A stretch of DNA of 64,000 nt from Massilia sp. erpn (GCF_024400215.1 NZ_CP053748.1:4588001-4652000); one strand, 5' to 3'. Positions 43,317-55,224 are shown, counted from the first letter of the stretch. Notes: a model not told the origin generated them from the letters alone. A program made the numbers and translations.

Positions 43317-44825
43317 TTAGCGGCCGTGGTGGTGCACCATGCGGTTGTGGGCGACGCGGATGGCGGGCAGCAGTTCGCTGGCGGTGATACCGATCGGGCC
43401 GCTGCCGTCTGCGACCAGGACGTCGGCGGCCATGCCGTGCAGCCAGACGGCAGCGAGTGCGGCTTCCCAGGCCGGCCAGCCTTGGGCCAGCAGGCTGCCG
43501 CATAGACCGGCCAGGACATCGCCGGTGCCGGCGGTGGCGAGGGCGGGATTGCCGGTGGTGTTGATGACGATGCGCCCGTCCGGGGCGGCGATCACGCTGC
43601 CGGAACCTTTCAAGACGACATAGGCCTGCAGCTGCACGGCCAGGGCGCGGGCATGGCCGATGCGGTCGCGCTGGATCTCGGCGGCGCTGATGCCGAGCAG
43701 GCGGGCCGCCTCCAGCGGGTGCGGGGTGAGTACGGTGGGCGCGGCGCGCCGGGCTATCCGCTCCTTGAGTTCGGGTGATGCGGCCAGCAGATTGAGGGCG
43801 TCGGCGTCGGCCAGCAGGACTTGCGCGCTGCCGATGGCGCGCAGCAGCAGGGTGCGCGCGGCGGGCGCCGTGCCGAGGCCGGGGCCGACCACCAGTACGG
43901 CGTCGTCGAGGCTGATGTCGGCGGCGTTGCGGCACATGAGTTCCGGGTGGGCGCTGTCGTAGACCGGGGTGTCGGCGGCGAAGCCGAGGTAGACGCGCCC
44001 CGCGCCGCTCATCAACGCGGCGCGTCCCGCCAGCACGGGCGCGCCACCCATGCCGTGCGCACCGCCGATCACGGCGACATTGCCGAAGCTGCCTTTGTGC
44101 GAATTGTGGCTGCGCGTTCGCGCGTTGCGGCCGAAGAAGGTGACGTCGTTGAGATGCATGCTAGCCGGCGGAAAGACGGCTTCGTCCACTTCCAGCCGGT
44201 TGACGCTGACCAGGCCCGCGTGGTCGCGCCCCGCGCAGGTGTGCAATCCCGCCTTGTCGCCGAGGAAGGTGACGGTGTGGCTGGCGCGGATGGCGACGCC
44301 GTCGGCATCGCCGACGATGCAACCGCTGTCGGCATCCAGGCCACTGGGAACGTCAAGCGCCAGCACCGGGCAACCCAGCGCATTCACGGCCAGCACCAGT
44401 TCGCGCGCCGCGCCGTCCAGGGTGCGCTGCAAGCCGATGCCGAACAGGCCATCGACCACCAGATTCCATTCAGCGGCGGCAATATCCTCCGGCTGCAGTT
44501 CGACAAAACGCGCCGGGCTGCTGCGTGCCCGTTCCAGCGCGTGCGCGCGTTCGGGCGAGGGGGGACGGGGACTGTCGAAGTAGCGGATCGCCACTTGCGC
44601 GCCGGCGTGGGACAGGTGGGCGGCCGCTTCCAGCGCATCGCCGCCATTGTTGCCGGGACCGGCCAGCACCAGCACCCTGGCGCGGCTGGTGGAGAAGGGC
44701 AGCAGGTCCAGTGCAGCGTTGGCCGCAGCCTGTCCGGCGCGCTGCATCAGTGCGCCGGCGGGAAGAAGGGCGGCGCCTGCCGCTTCGATCTGGCGGATTT
44801 CGGCGACGGAGTAGAGGGGATTCAT
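43317..44825 (-). CDS. nnr: Bifunctional NAD(P)HX epimerase / ADP-dependent NAD(P)HX dehydratase
   Basis: 502 residues. The N-terminal YjeF_N epimerase domain (about 1–215) carries GNNGGDALEAA and a conserved DGLFGIGL. The C-terminal ribokinase-like dehydratase (about 225–500) carries GSFGNVAVIGGAHGMGGA, VVGPGLG and TGNPALATAGTGDVLAG. Together they restore hydrated, damaged NADH and NADPH. Divergent from the 5-oxoprolinase gene, another enzyme that clears a damage product. Confidence 0.95.
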   Translation of the reverse strand: MNPLYSVAEIRQIEAAGAALLPAGALMQRAGQAAANAALDLLPFSTSRARVLVLAGPGNNGGDALEAAAHLSHAGAQVAIRYFDSPRPPSPERAHALERARSSPARFVELQPEDIAAAEWNLVVDGLFGIGLQRTLDGAARELVLAVNALGCPVLALDVPSGLDADSGCIVGDADGVAIRASHTVTFLGDKAGLHTCAGRDHAGLVSVNRLEVDEAVFPPASMHLNDVTFFGRNARTRSHNSHKGSFGNVAVIGGAHGMGGAPVLAGRAALMSGAGRVYLGFAADTPVYDSAHPELMCRNAADISLDDAVLVVGPGLGTAPAARTLLLRAIGSAQVLLADADALNLLAASPELKERIARRAAPTVLTPHPLEAARLLGISAAEIQRDRIGHARALAVQLQAYVVLKGSGSVIAAPDGRIVINTTGNPALATAGTGDVLAGLCGSLLAQGWPAWEAALAAVWLHGMAADVLVADGSGPIGITASELLPAIRVAHNRMVHHHGR

Positions 44826-44960
44826 GCCTGAGGTGACGGCGCGAGGCCGCGCAATTGGGATTCACTCAATTTTATCATTGAAATAATTTTGCCTGGCCTG
44901 CGCCGCACCTTGGCAGCCGCATCTACAATGGGCCCTTCACTGAACGGAGCGAGGCTGGCA

Positions 44961-47900
44961 ATGGACTTGCAATTCTGGATCGACCGCGGCGGCACTTTCA
45001 CCGACATCGTGGCGCGCCTGCCCGATGGCAGCCTGCGCACGCACAAGCTGCTGTCGGAAGATCTGGAACATTACGCCGATGCGGCGCTGGCCGGCATCCG
45101 CCATCTGCTGGCGGTGGAAGCGCAGCAGCCCATTCCTGTCGAGCGTATCGCCGCCGTGAAGATGGGCACGACGGTGGCGACCAATGCGCTGCTGGAGCGC
45201 AAAGGCGAGCCGGCGGCGCTGGCGATCACGCGCGGCTTCGGCGACGCGCTGCGCATCGCTTACCAAAACCGTCCGCGCCTGTTCGAGCGCCATATCGTGC
45301 TGCCCGAGCTGCTGTACCGCAAGGTGATCGAGATCGACGAGCGCATGGGCGCGCACGGCGAGGTGGTGCGGGCGCTGAATGAGGAGGGAGCGCGCGCCGG
45401 CCTGCAGGCGGCTTACGATGCCGGCTTGCGCGCGCTGGCCATCGTCTTCATGCATGGCTACCGCTATGGCACGCATGAGCAGGCGGTGGCGCGCATCGCG
45501 CGCGAAATCGGCTTCACGCAGATATCGGTCTCGCACCAGATCAGCCCCTTGATGAAACTGGTGGCGCGCGGCGACACCACGGTGGTCGATGCCTATCTGT
45601 CACCGATCCTGCGGCGCTACGTGGATCAGGTGGCGCGCGAACTGCCGGGCGTGAACCTGCAATTCATGCAGTCGAACGGCGGCCTGACCGATGCGCGCGC
45701 CTTCCAGGGCAAGGACAGCATCCTGAGCGGCCCGGCCGGCGGCATTGTCGGCATGGTGCGCGCCAGCCGCGCGGCGGGCTTCGAGCGCATCATCGGTTTC
45801 GATATGGGCGGCACCTCGACCGATGTTTCGCACTTCTCCGGCGAGTTTGAGCGCGTATTCGAAACGCAGGTGGCGGGGGTACGCATGCGCGCACCGATGA
45901 TGAACATCCATACCGTGGCGGCGGGCGGCGGCTCCATCCTGCATTTTGACGGCAGCCGTTTGCGCGTCGGCCCCGATAGTGCGGGCGCCAATCCCGGCCC
46001 TGCCAGCTACCGGCGCGGCGGGCCGCTGACCGTCACCGACTGCAATGTTATGCTGGGCAAGCTGCAGCCGGACTATTTCCCCCGCCTGTTTGGTGCCGAT
46101 GGCGCGCAGGCGCTGGATGCGGCCATTGTGCGCGAACGCTTTGCCGCCATGGTGCAAGAGATTGCCGCCGCCGGCGCCGCGGCCGCGACGCCGGAACAGA
46201 TAGCCGAGGGCTTCATCGAGATCGCCGTCGGCAATATGGCGAATGCCATCAAGCAGATTTCCGTGCAGCGCGGCCATGACGTCACCGAGTACACCCTGAC
46301 CAGCTTCGGTGGCGCAGGCGGCCAGCATGCCTGCCTGGTGGCCGATGCGCTGGGCATGAAGACCGTCTTCATCCACTCGCTGGCCGGCGTGCTGTCAGCA
46401 TATGGCATGGGCCTGGCCGACCAAAGCGTGATGCGCGAAATGGCGGTCGAGGCGCGGCTGGAAGCGTCCGCGCTGGACGGCATCGTTCAGCGGCTGCAGG
46501 CGCTGGAAGAGGATGCTGGTGCGGCGCTGCGCCGGCAAGGCGTGGCGGAAGGGGATATCGCGCTGGCGCGCCGCATTCATCTGCGCTATGAAGGCACGGA
46601 TACTGCGCTGATCGTCGCCTTCGATACGCCGCAGCGCATGCAGGAGCAGTTTGAGTCGGCCTACAAGCAGCGTTTCTCCTTCCTCATGCCGGGACGGGCG
46701 CTGATGGTTGAAGCGGTGTCGGTGGAGGCCATCGGCAAATCCGATGCGCCCGCCGAAGCGCCGCAAGCGGCGGTGCCGCGCCAGACGCCTTTGCAGCCGC
46801 ATGCCATCGTTCCCATGTATGTCGCTGGGCGCTGGTGCGAGACAGCACTGTTCCGGCGCGACGATCTGCGCGTGGGCGACCTTGTTCCCGGCCCCGCCGT
46901 CATCGCCGAGGCGAATGCGACGACAGTGCTGGAACCGGGCTGGCAGGCCGAGGTCACACCCCAGAACCATCTGCTGCTGAACCGTGTCGAAGCGCTGCCC
47001 GAACGGCGCGCCATCGGCACCACGGCCGACCCGGTGATGCTGGAGATTTTCAATAATCTCTTCATGTCGATCGCCGAGCAAATGGGCCTGCGCCTGCAAA
47101 ACACGGCCTACTCGGTGAATATCAAGGAGCGCCTGGACTTCAGCTGCGCCATCTTCGACGAGCAGGGTAACCTGATTGCCAACGCGCCGCATATGCCGGT
47201 GCATCTGGGATCGATGGGCGAGAGCATCAAGGCGGTAATGCGGAAGAACGCGGGCCGCATGCGGCCAGGCGACGTCTATATGCTCAACGATCCGTATAAC
47301 GGCGGCACCCATCTGCCCGACGTCACCGTGATCTCGCCGGTCTTCGATGAGGCGGGGCAGGGCATCCTGTTCTACGTCGGTTCGCGTGGCCACCATGCCG
47401 ATATCGGCGGCACCACGCCCGGCTCGATGCCGCCCGATTCGCGCCATATCGAAGAGGAGGGCGTCCTGTTCGACAATTTCAAGCTGGTGGATGGCGGCCG
47501 GCTGCGCGACGCCGAGGCGCGTGCCTTGCTGGCCGACGGGCCTTATCCGGCCCGCAATCCCGATCAGAATATGGCCGATCTGCGGGCGCAGGTCGCCGCC
47601 AACCAGAAAGGCGTGGACGAGCTGCGGCGGATGGTGGCCCACTTCGGCCTGGAGGTGGTGCGGGCCTATATGGGCCATGTGCAGGATAATGCGGAAGAAG
47701 CGGTGCGCCGCGTCATCAGCGCCTTGCGCGATGGCGCCTACACGGTGGAGCTGGACAATGGCGCCCGCATTGCCGTCGCCATCCGGGTCGACCAGGCAAG
47801 CCGTAGCGCCGTCATCGACTTCAGTGGCATCTCGGCCCAGCAGGACAACAACTTCAACGCGCCATCCGCCGTGTGCATGGCGGCCGTGCTGTATGTCTTC

Positions 47901-48548
47901 CGCACCCTGGTCGATGACGAGATTCCGCTCAATGCCGGCTGCCTGAAACCGCTGCGGGTGCTGATCCCGCCCGGCTCGATGCTTAATCCCCATTATCCCG
48001 CCTCGGTCGTATCGGGCAATGTGGAAACCTCGACCTGCATCACCAATGCGCTATACGGCGCGCTCGGCGTGATGGCGGCGTCCCAGGGCACGATGAACAA
48101 CTTCACCTTCGGCAATGCGCGCTATCAGTATTACGAGACGATCAGCGGCGGTTCCGGCGCGGGCGATGGCTTTGACGGCACCGACGTGGTGCAGACCAAT
48201 ATGACCAACTCGCGGCTGACCGATCCGGAAATCCTCGAATTCCGCTATCCCGTGCGGGTCGAAAGCTATGCCATCCGTCCCGGCTCAGGCGGCAAGGGGC
48301 GCTGGCATGGGGGCAATGGCGGCATCCGCAAAATCCGCTTCCTGGAAGATATGACCGCCGCCATTCTCTCCAACAACCGCCGTTACGCCCCCTTCGGCAT
48401 GGCTGGCGGCGGCGCCGGTGCGGTCGGCCGCAACACCGTCCAGCGCGCCGACGGCCGCATCGAAGAACTCGACCACATCGGCAAAACCCAGATGCAGCCC
48501 GGCGACCTGTTCATCATCGAAACCCCCGGTGGTGGCGGCTACGGCTGA
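44961..48548 (+). CDS. 5-oxoprolinase (ATP-dependent), fused hydantoinase A/B type
   Basis: 1195 residues from ATG 44961 (GGAG and AGG upstream); the frame is open earlier but without similarity. The HydA half (about 1–690) begins with [13 protein letters not shown], an actin-like ATPase motif, and has [11 protein letters not shown] and [12 protein letters not shown]. The HydB half (about 695–1190) has [30 protein letters not shown] and [11 protein letters not shown]. The single-chain fusion of this length matches the eukaryotic-type 5-oxoprolinase, which opens 5-oxo-L-proline to glutamate with ATP. A hydantoinase with another substrate is the alternative. Confidence 0.9.
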   Translation: MDLQFWIDRGGTFTDIVARLPDGSLRTHKLLSEDLEHYADAALAGIRHLLAVEAQQPIPVERIAAVKMGTTVATNALLERKGEPAALAITRGFGDALRIAYQNRPRLFERHIVLPELLYRKVIEIDERMGAHGEVVRALNEEGARAGLQAAYDAGLRALAIVFMHGYRYGTHEQAVARIAREIGFTQISVSHQISPLMKLVARGDTTVVDAYLSPILRRYVDQVARELPGVNLQFMQSNGGLTDARAFQGKDSILSGPAGGIVGMVRASRAAGFERIIGFDMGGTSTDVSHFSGEFERVFETQVAGVRMRAPMMNIHTVAAGGGSILHFDGSRLRVGPDSAGANPGPASYRRGGPLTVTDCNVMLGKLQPDYFPRLFGADGAQALDAAIVRERFAAMVQEIAAAGAAAATPEQIAEGFIEIAVGNMANAIKQISVQRGHDVTEYTLTSFGGAGGQHACLVADALGMKTVFIHSLAGVLSAYGMGLADQSVMREMAVEARLEASALDGIVQRLQALEEDAGAALRRQGVAEGDIALARRIHLRYEGTDTALIVAFDTPQRMQEQFESAYKQRFSFLMPGRALMVEAVSVEAIGKSDAPAEAPQAAVPRQTPLQPHAIVPMYVAGRWCETALFRRDDLRVGDLVPGPAVIAEANATTVLEPGWQAEVTPQNHLLLNRVEALPERRAIGTTADPVMLEIFNNLFMSIAEQMGLRLQNTAYSVNIKERLDFSCAIFDEQGNLIANAPHMPVHLGSMGESIKAVMRKNAGRMRPGDVYMLNDPYNGGTHLPDVTVISPVFDEAGQGILFYVGSRGHHADIGGTTPGSMPPDSRHIEEEGVLFDNFKLVDGGRLRDAEARALLADGPYPARNPDQNMADLRAQVAANQKGVDELRRMVAHFGLEVVRAYMGHVQDNAEEAVRRVISALRDGAYTVELDNGARIAVAIRVDQASRSAVIDFSGISAQQDNNFNAPSAVCMAAVLYVFRTLVDDEIPLNAGCLKPLRVLIPPGSMLNPHYPASVVSGNVETSTCITNALYGALGVMAASQGTMNNFTFGNARYQYYETISGGSGAGDGFDGTDVVQTNMTNSRLTDPEILEFRYPVRVESYAIRPGSGGKGRWHGGNGGIRKIRFLEDMTAAILSNNRRYAPFGMAGGGAGAVGRNTVQRADGRIEELDHIGKTQMQPGDLFIIETPGGGGYG

Positions 48549-48549
48549 C

Positions 48550-48657
48550 CCCGTGTCCACATTGGGGTCAGACCCCAATCAGACACGGACTCGACAATAT
48601 TTGGTTATAGCTGAGCTTGTGTCCGATTGGGGTCTGACCCCAAGGGGACACGGGCTC
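48550..48657. repeat. Paired dyad repeat of a second core type (TTGGGG–TCTGA–CCCCAA)
   Basis: Two units, at 48553–48586 and 48619–48651, each with outer GTGTCC and GACAC arms around TTGGGGTCAGACCCCAA or its complement, and each followed by a CGG(A/G)CTCG tail. They lie between the convergent oxoprolinase and response-regulator genes. The fold parallels elements 1–4, with different paired bases. Confidence 0.85.
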
Positions 48658-48674
48658 GGCTATAGCGGCGGATA

Positions 48675-50312
48675 TCAGGCGGTGGTGGAGATGCCGTATT
48701 TGCGCTGGGTGGCGTTGTATTGGCCGGCGAGGATGTCGAGGCTGGGGTGGGCGGGGTCGAGACGGCGCGCGCGTTCGAGCAGGTGGGCGGCTTGTTCGCC
48801 GAGCGGGGTTTCCCAGCCGCGTTCGTCGAGCTGCAGCAGCATGGCCTGGATGGTGGCCACCAGCACCGGGACGTTGCCTGGCGTGCGCCGCAGCGCGCTG
48901 TTGAGGGTGGTGATGGCGGCGCGGTGCTCGCCCTGGGCGCTCTTGGCGGCGGCGTCGCTGACCAGGTCCTGCACTTCGTTGCTGATGCGCTCACCCATGC
49001 TGCGCGCCAGATCGTGGCGGCCGGCTTTTTCGAAGACGCCGACGGCCTGCTCCATGGTCACGCCGCTCTCGCTGTCGTGCATCATATTCAGCATGACGCC
49101 GGAGGCTTCCTGGTCGAGCTGGTGCTGCAGGCAGCTGTACACCAATCCCATTTTCAGCTGGTTGGACAGGCCGCGCGCCATGTTCACGGCGCGCGCGGCG
49201 GTGCTGAGCTGGGCCGCCGCTTCGTTTTCCTCGCCCATCAGGTCCATCAGCAGCGCCGAGGAGAAGGCCTTGCAGGCTTCGGTGCCGGCACTGGCGCGCA
49301 TCGAGCGCTCCAGGTCGCGGATCACGCCACTGGCCTGGTTGGCGTCGCCCTTGCGCACCAAGGCGCGCACCAGGTTCACATGGTCTTCGGGATCGCGGAA
49401 TTCGGAATACTTGGCCTTGGCGACAACCTGCTTGAAGGCCTTTTCGGCCATGCCCAGATCGCCGCTGTCGTAGGCGATTTCGCCCAGGTGGCGCAGCCGC
49501 CGCACCATATGCGGCGAAATGGCGACGGCGTCTTCCAGCACCTTCTTGGCCTGCACTTTCTGGCCCATGGCTTCGTGCACGCGCGCCAGCAGGTCGTAGG
49601 CTGCCATCAGCTGCGGATTGTGCTCGATCACATTGTCCAGCGTCTGCTGCGCCTCTTCAAAGCGCTGCTGCTGGAACTGGCACTGGGCCAGGCCCAGATG
49701 CGCCCAACCCACCGGCCGCGTCATGAGGATGCCCTGGTACAGTAGTTCGGCGTCGCGCAAGTCGCCCAGGCGCAGATGCAGTTCGGCGCGCAGGCGGTTG
49801 AAATCGCCCGCATGGCGCGGATTGGCGCCCTGCAGCTCGGTGCAGGTGTCGATCGCCTCGCGCAGCTTGCCCTGGGCGATCAGCATATGGATCGGCGCGA
49901 ACACGGCGCGCTTTTCGATGGCCTTGACGATGCGCTGCATCAGCACATCGGTGGTGAAGGGTTTCAGCACGTAGTCGGTGGGCGTCAGCTCGGCCGCGCT
50001 CACCACCTTGCTGTAGATGCCTTCCGAGGTGAGGATGATGAAGATGGTCCAGTCGCTGATCAGCTTATGGTGGCGCAGGTCTTCCAGCAGCTGCTGGCCA
50101 TCCTGCCCGCTGTCGCCGCTGCCGCTGCCCAGATCGTATTCGCACAAGATGACGTCGAAGCTGCGCGCGCCCAGGTGGCGGATGGCCGTGCCGGCGCTGA
50201 CCGCATATTCGATGCGGGTGATCGAGCACTGGCTCAGCATATTGTGCAGATTGGCCCGCATCCCGGGATTGGGGTCGACGATCAGCACCGACAAGTCGCT
50301 ATAGTCTGGCAT
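48675..50312 (-). CDS. Response regulator with C-terminal TPR repeats
   Basis: 545 residues. The receiver domain (about 8–135) has the phospho-acceptor Asp60 (ILCEYDLGSG) and the conserved Lys in DYVLKPF. The acidic pocket that is usually DD has Asp13–Pro14, so magnesium binding may be altered. After it come about ten tetratricopeptide-like helical pairs (for example LAQCQFQQQRFEEAQQTLDNVIEHNP, read as two helices), a protein-interaction scaffold with no DNA-binding or enzymatic output. No kinase gene is adjacent. It probably signals through binding partners, perhaps in motility or envelope control; partner unknown. Confidence 0.9.
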   Translation of the reverse strand: MPDYSDLSVLIVDPNPGMRANLHNMLSQCSITRIEYAVSAGTAIRHLGARSFDVILCEYDLGSGSGDSGQDGQQLLEDLRHHKLISDWTIFIILTSEGIYSKVVSAAELTPTDYVLKPFTTDVLMQRIVKAIEKRAVFAPIHMLIAQGKLREAIDTCTELQGANPRHAGDFNRLRAELHLRLGDLRDAELLYQGILMTRPVGWAHLGLAQCQFQQQRFEEAQQTLDNVIEHNPQLMAAYDLLARVHEAMGQKVQAKKVLEDAVAISPHMVRRLRHLGEIAYDSGDLGMAEKAFKQVVAKAKYSEFRDPEDHVNLVRALVRKGDANQASGVIRDLERSMRASAGTEACKAFSSALLMDLMGEENEAAAQLSTAARAVNMARGLSNQLKMGLVYSCLQHQLDQEASGVMLNMMHDSESGVTMEQAVGVFEKAGRHDLARSMGERISNEVQDLVSDAAAKSAQGEHRAAITTLNSALRRTPGNVPVLVATIQAMLLQLDERGWETPLGEQAAHLLERARRLDPAHPSLDILAGQYNATQRKYGISTTA

Positions 50313-50502
50313 TGTGTTCGCACGGATCGCTCATATAGCAGTGAGCATACTCCAAGCTTGAGTAAAACATCTCACAAAACCAGCGGTTTTGGCCCTGGCA
50401 AGGGCGCAAAGCCAGGGTTTATGTCCCCAAATGTTGCTTTGACGCCAGCTTTTGGGGCCGCGTCAAGCTGACTCAGGGCTGGGAATAGGGGGGGTAAAAG
50501 AG

Positions 50503-50508
50503 TATAAT
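50503..50508 (+). promoter_or_regulatory. Consensus -10 box upstream of purL
   Basis: TATAAT at 50503–50508, 90 nt before purL, with no recognisable -35. The intergenic stretch 50313–50597 also holds a hairpin CCCTGGC/GCCAGGG (50393–50417) and is otherwise plain. Confidence 0.5.
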
Positions 50509-50597
50509 GCCGGCAAAAGGAAATCTAGCAAGACCAGCAATCTCGTGCCAATTCTTCTTTTAATCCGCAGCCAAGCTGCATCAACCATCTCCCAACC

Positions 50598-53500
50598 ATG
50601 TTGATTCTGCCGGGCTCCAACGCCCTGTCCGCATTTCGTAGCCAACGTCTTTTAACCCAACTCCAAGCAGTATTGCCCGCGATTTCGTCGGTGCAGGCCC
50701 GCTATGTCCACTTTGTGGATGCCGCGAACCCGCTCAGCACCGACGATACCAATCGCCTCAACGGCCTGCTGACCTACGGCGAACCGGCCCTGCCGGAACA
50801 CGCCGAAGGCCATGTCGAAGAGTTCTTCGTCATTCCCCGCTTCGGCACCATCTCCCCCTGGGCTTCCAAAGCCACCGACATCGTTCACAACTGCGGCATG
50901 GCCCACATCCACCGCGTCGAGCGCGGCGTGGCCTATCGCGTGAACCTGAAGGCCGGCATCCTGGGCAGCAGCATCGGCGCCGCCAAGAAGCTGACGCCGG
51001 AAGAGGCGCAAGCCGTGGCAGCCCTGCTGCATGACCGCATGACCGAATCGGTGCTGCGCCATCCCGACCAGGCGGCCGATCTGTTCCGCAGCCTGGAAGC
51101 CAAGCCGCTGGAGTCGATCGATGTGCTGGGTGCGGGCCGCATGGCGCTGGAAAAGGCCAATACGGACCTGGGCCTGGCCATGTCGGAAGATGAAATCGAT
51201 TACCTGCTGGACGCCTTCACCACGGCCAAGCGCAATCCGACCGACGTGGAACTGATGATGTTCGCCCAGGCGAACAGCGAGCATTGCCGCCACAAGATCT
51301 TCAACGCCGACTGGACCATCGACGGCGTGGCGCAGGATCTGTCCCTGTTCAAGATGATCAAGAACACCCACCAGCTGCAGCCGAAAGGCACGGTGGTGGC
51401 GTACTCGGACAACTCCTCCATCATGGAAGGCGCGGAAGTGACGCGCTTCTATCCGCGCGGCGCCGGCCACGAATACGGCGCGTCGACGGAGCTGGTGCAC
51501 ACCCTGATGAAGGTGGAAACCCACAACCACCCGACCGCGATTTCCCCCTTCCCAGGCGCCTCCACCGGTGCCGGCGGCGAGATCCGCGACGAGGGCGCGA
51601 CCGGCCGTGGTGCCAAGCCGAAAGCTGGCCTGACCGGTTTCACCGTGTCCAACCTGATGCTGCCGGAAGCGGTGCAGGCCTGGGAGAACGCGGCCAACGT
51701 GACCGCACCGGTCGGCAAGCGCGACGAATCCACGGTCTACGGCAAGCCTGACCGCATCGCCTCGCCGCTGCAGATCATGATCGAAGGCCCGCTGGGCGGC
51801 GCCGCGTTCTCGAATGAATTCGGCCGTCCGGTGCTGGGCGGTTATTTCCGTACCTACGAACAGAATATCGGCAAGCAGTTCGCCGGCGCGCACGACACCG
51901 TGTTCGGCTATCACAAGCCGATCATGATCGCGGGCGGCATCGGCAATATCTCGGCCAAGCATACGCACAAGAACGACATCCCGGTCGGCAGCCTGCTGGT
52001 GCAGCTGGGCGGCCCCGGCATGCGCATCGGCATGGGCGGCTCGGCCGCTTCCTCGATGGCGACCGGCACCAATACCGCCGATCTGGACTTCGACTCCGTC
52101 CAGCGCGGCAATCCGGAAATGGAACGCCGTGCCCAGGAAGTGATCAACGGCTGCTGGCAGCTGGCCGACGCCAATCCGATCATCTCGATCCACGATGTGG
52201 GCGCGGGCGGACTGTCCAACGCCTTCCCGGAAATCACCAACGACGCCAAGCGCGGCGCGATCTTCGACCTGCGCAAAGTGCCGCTGGAAGAAAGCGGCAT
52301 GGCGCCGAAGGAAATCTGGAGCAATGAATCGCAGGAACGCTATGTGCTGGCGATCGCGCCGCAAGACCTGCCGCAGTTCCAGGCACTGTGCGAACGCGAG
52401 CGCTGCCCGTTTGCCGTGGTGGGCGTGGCGACCGAAGAGCGCCAGCTGAAACTGGTGGACCATGAGCTGGGCAATTCGCCGGTCGATATGCCGATGGACG
52501 TCCTGCTCGGCAAACCGCCAAAAATGCAGCGCGACGTGCACCATGTGAAGAACGACTTCCCGGCCATCGACCTGACCGGCCTGGAACTGGAAGAAGCGGC
52601 CAAGCGCGTGCTGCTGCTGCCGACCGTGGGCGACAAGTCCTTCCTGATCACTATCGGCGACCGCAGCGTGGGCGCCATGTCAGTGCGCGACCAGATGGTG
52701 GGTCCATGGCAGGTGCCGGTGGCCGATTGCGCCGTCACCGCCATGAGCTATGAAGGCTATCTGGGCGAGGCGATGGCCATGGGCGAACGCACGCCGCTGG
52801 CCGTGATCGATGCGCCGGCCTCCGGCCGCATGGCCGTGGGCGAGACCATCACCAATATGGCTGCCGCGCCGATCGAAGATATCTCCTGCATCAAACTGTC
52901 CGCCAACTGGATGGCCGCCTGCGGCCAGCCGGGCCAGGACGCCGCCCTGTTCGACACCGTGAAAGCAGTCGGCATGGACCTGTGCCCGGCCCTGGGCATC
53001 AGCATCCCGGTCGGCAAGGATTCGCTGTCCATGCGCACCACCTGGAAGGACGAGGGCGAAGACAAGGCCGTGGTGTCGCCGGTGTCGCTGATCGTTTCCG
53101 GCTTCTCGCCGGTGTACGACGTGCGCAAGTCGCTGACCCCGCAGATCCGCACCGATCTGGGCGAAACCTCGATCATTCTGATCGACCTTGGCCGCGGCAA
53201 GAACCGCATGGGCGCCTCGGCGCTGGCGCAGGTGATCGGCCAACTGGGCAACGATGTGCCGGACGTGGACAGCGCGGAAGACCTGAAAGCCTTCTTCGCC
53301 GCCATCCAGCAACTGAACAAGGACGGCAAGCTGCTGGCCTACCACGACCGTTCGGACGGCGGCCTGTACGCCACGCTGACGGAAATGGCCTTCGCCGGCC
53401 GCGCCGGCCTGTCCGTCAATCTGGACATGCTGACCTTGGAAGGCGAACACGCCGCCGACTGGGGCGACGCCAAGAACTGGGCCGGCCAGGTGGCTGAACG

Positions 53501-54644
53501 CCGCAACGAGCTGACCCTGCGTGCCCTGTTCAGCGAAGAGCTGGGCGCCGTGATCCAGGTGCGTGCCGAAGAGAAGTCGCAAGTGATGGACGTGCTGCGC
53601 AGCTTCAATCTGGGTGCCTGCAGCCATATCATCGGCAAGCCGAACGAGCGTGGCGTGATCGAGTTCACGCGCGACGCCAAGACCATCTACAGCCAGTCGC
53701 GTTCCGCACTGCATCGCCTGTGGAGCGAAACCAGCTGGCGCATCTCGCGCCTGCGCGAGAACCCGGCCTGCGCCGACCAGGAATACGATCGCCTGCTGGA
53801 CGAAACCGATCCAGGTATCGCGCCGAAGATCACGTTCGACCTGAACGAAGACGTGGCCGCGCCTTTCCTGGCCACCGGCGTGCGTCCGCGCGTCGCCATC
53901 CTGCGCGAGCAGGGCGTCAACTCGCACATCGAAACCGCCTGGGTCATGCACCAGGCAGGCTTCGCGGCGGTGGACGTGCACATGAGCGACCTGATTGCCG
54001 GCCGCGTCAAGCTGGACGACTTCCAGGGCATCATCGCCGTCGGCGGCTTCTCGTATGGCGATGTGCTGGGTGCGGGCGAAGGCTGGGCCAAATCCATCCT
54101 GTTCAACCCAGCCCTGGCCGAGCAGTTCGCGCGCTTCTTCCAGCGCCCCGACAGCTTCGGTCTCGGCGTCTGCAACGGCTGCCAGATGATGAGCAATCTG
54201 AAGTCCATCATCCCGGGCGCCCATGCCTGGCCGAAGTTCACCACCAACAAGTCGGAGAAATTCGAGGCGCGCTTCTCCATGGTCGAAGTGCTGGACTCGC
54301 CGTCCATCTTCTTCCAGGGCATGGCCGGCACCCAGAGCGCGATTGCCATCGCCCACGGCGAAGGCTATGCGGACTTCAGCCAGACCGGCAATATCGGCGA
54401 AGCCATCGGCGCGCTGCGCTTCATCGACAACAAGGGCGCAGCGACCGAAGCCTATCCGTACAACCCGAACGGCTCGCCGCAAGGCCTGACCTCGGTGACC
54501 ACGGCCGACGGCCGCTTTACCGTGATGATGCCGCACGCCGAGCGCGTCTTCCGCACGGTGCAGCAATCCTGGCATCCTGACAGCTGGGGCGAGCATTCCC
54601 CATGGATGCGCATGTTCCGCAACGCCCGCAAGTTCGTGGGCTAA
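50598..54644 (+). CDS. purL: Phosphoribosylformylglycinamidine synthase
   Basis: 1348 residues, the large single-chain form typical of beta- and gammaproteobacteria. It has an N-terminal PurS-like domain, a linker, two AIRS-type ATP-binding halves ([34 protein letters not shown]) and a C-terminal glutaminase with Cys1192 in GVCNGCQMM. It makes FGAM from FGAR, glutamine and ATP, the fourth purine step. Monocistronic, with its own -10 box and terminator. Confidence 0.98.
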   Translation: MLILPGSNALSAFRSQRLLTQLQAVLPAISSVQARYVHFVDAANPLSTDDTNRLNGLLTYGEPALPEHAEGHVEEFFVIPRFGTISPWASKATDIVHNCGMAHIHRVERGVAYRVNLKAGILGSSIGAAKKLTPEEAQAVAALLHDRMTESVLRHPDQAADLFRSLEAKPLESIDVLGAGRMALEKANTDLGLAMSEDEIDYLLDAFTTAKRNPTDVELMMFAQANSEHCRHKIFNADWTIDGVAQDLSLFKMIKNTHQLQPKGTVVAYSDNSSIMEGAEVTRFYPRGAGHEYGASTELVHTLMKVETHNHPTAISPFPGASTGAGGEIRDEGATGRGAKPKAGLTGFTVSNLMLPEAVQAWENAANVTAPVGKRDESTVYGKPDRIASPLQIMIEGPLGGAAFSNEFGRPVLGGYFRTYEQNIGKQFAGAHDTVFGYHKPIMIAGGIGNISAKHTHKNDIPVGSLLVQLGGPGMRIGMGGSAASSMATGTNTADLDFDSVQRGNPEMERRAQEVINGCWQLADANPIISIHDVGAGGLSNAFPEITNDAKRGAIFDLRKVPLEESGMAPKEIWSNESQERYVLAIAPQDLPQFQALCERERCPFAVVGVATEERQLKLVDHELGNSPVDMPMDVLLGKPPKMQRDVHHVKNDFPAIDLTGLELEEAAKRVLLLPTVGDKSFLITIGDRSVGAMSVRDQMVGPWQVPVADCAVTAMSYEGYLGEAMAMGERTPLAVIDAPASGRMAVGETITNMAAAPIEDISCIKLSANWMAACGQPGQDAALFDTVKAVGMDLCPALGISIPVGKDSLSMRTTWKDEGEDKAVVSPVSLIVSGFSPVYDVRKSLTPQIRTDLGETSIILIDLGRGKNRMGASALAQVIGQLGNDVPDVDSAEDLKAFFAAIQQLNKDGKLLAYHDRSDGGLYATLTEMAFAGRAGLSVNLDMLTLEGEHAADWGDAKNWAGQVAERRNELTLRALFSEELGAVIQVRAEEKSQVMDVLRSFNLGACSHIIGKPNERGVIEFTRDAKTIYSQSRSALHRLWSETSWRISRLRENPACADQEYDRLLDETDPGIAPKITFDLNEDVAAPFLATGVRPRVAILREQGVNSHIETAWVMHQAGFAAVDVHMSDLIAGRVKLDDFQGIIAVGGFSYGDVLGAGEGWAKSILFNPALAEQFARFFQRPDSFGLGVCNGCQMMSNLKSIIPGAHAWPKFTTNKSEKFEARFSMVEVLDSPSIFFQGMAGTQSAIAIAHGEGYADFSQTGNIGEAIGALRFIDNKGAATEAYPYNPNGSPQGLTSVTTADGRFTVMMPHAERVFRTVQQSWHPDSWGEHSPWMRMFRNARKFVG

Positions 54645-54676
54645 GCAGCACTGCCAGCCCGTCAGGGCGCAGCATG

Positions 54677-54707
54677 AAAAAAAGCCGGGTTTATCCCGGC
54701 TTTTTTT
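54677..54707. terminator. Bidirectional terminator between purL and the SUI1 gene
   Basis: GCCGGG/CCCGGC stem with TTTAT loop, flanked by seven A on the left and seven T on the right, so it works for both convergent genes. Confidence 0.9.
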
Positions 54708-54753
54708 GTGCTCATCGCAGAGCAGTGTATTAGCAGCTTACTGGGCTGGACAA

Positions 54754-55110
54754 TCAGCTGCCGCTACGTTTCGGACTAAGGCCTGAATTGCTGAGCGTGG
54801 CCATCACGAGATCGCAATGATCGCCTTGAATTTCAATAACGCCATCCTTGACGGTGCCGCCCGAACCGCAGGCGCTACGCAGCTGCTTACCAAGCTGGGC
54901 CAGCGCGGGCGGATCGAGGGCCAAGCCTTTGACCAGGGTAACGGTCTTGCCGCCGCGGCCCTTGGTCTGGCGTGAAACGCGGATCTGGCCATCGCCGGCC
55001 ATGGTGGTTTGGGCTTTGCAGATGCAGGCGGCAATGGCCTGGCGGCAGGCGGGGCAGGTGCGGCCGACTTCGGTCGAGTAGACGAGGCCGCCGCTGGACT
55101 TACTTCTCAT
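54754..55110 (-). CDS. yciH: SUI1/eIF1-family translation factor homologue
   Basis: 118 residues. The N-terminus has a CPAC … CICK cysteine set; the SUI1 fold follows with RQTKGRGGKTVTLVKGL and the GTVKDGVIEIQGDHCD block typical of YciH. The bacterial protein is thought to monitor start-codon selection at the ribosome. It ends about 50 nt from the purL terminator. Confidence 0.93.
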   Translation of the reverse strand: MRSKSSGGLVYSTEVGRTCPACRQAIAACICKAQTTMAGDGQIRVSRQTKGRGGKTVTLVKGLALDPPALAQLGKQLRSACGSGGTVKDGVIEIQGDHCDLVMATLSNSGLSPKRSGS

Positions 55111-55224
55111 GGCTTGATGTGTTCGGAAAAAAGCGCCAGCATAACAGCCAGTCTGGTCCTTGTGGAGCCTATTGTTTACCTGTTTCCCCTGGTCGACGGA
55201 ACTGGGAAAGAAATTTGCTAATTT

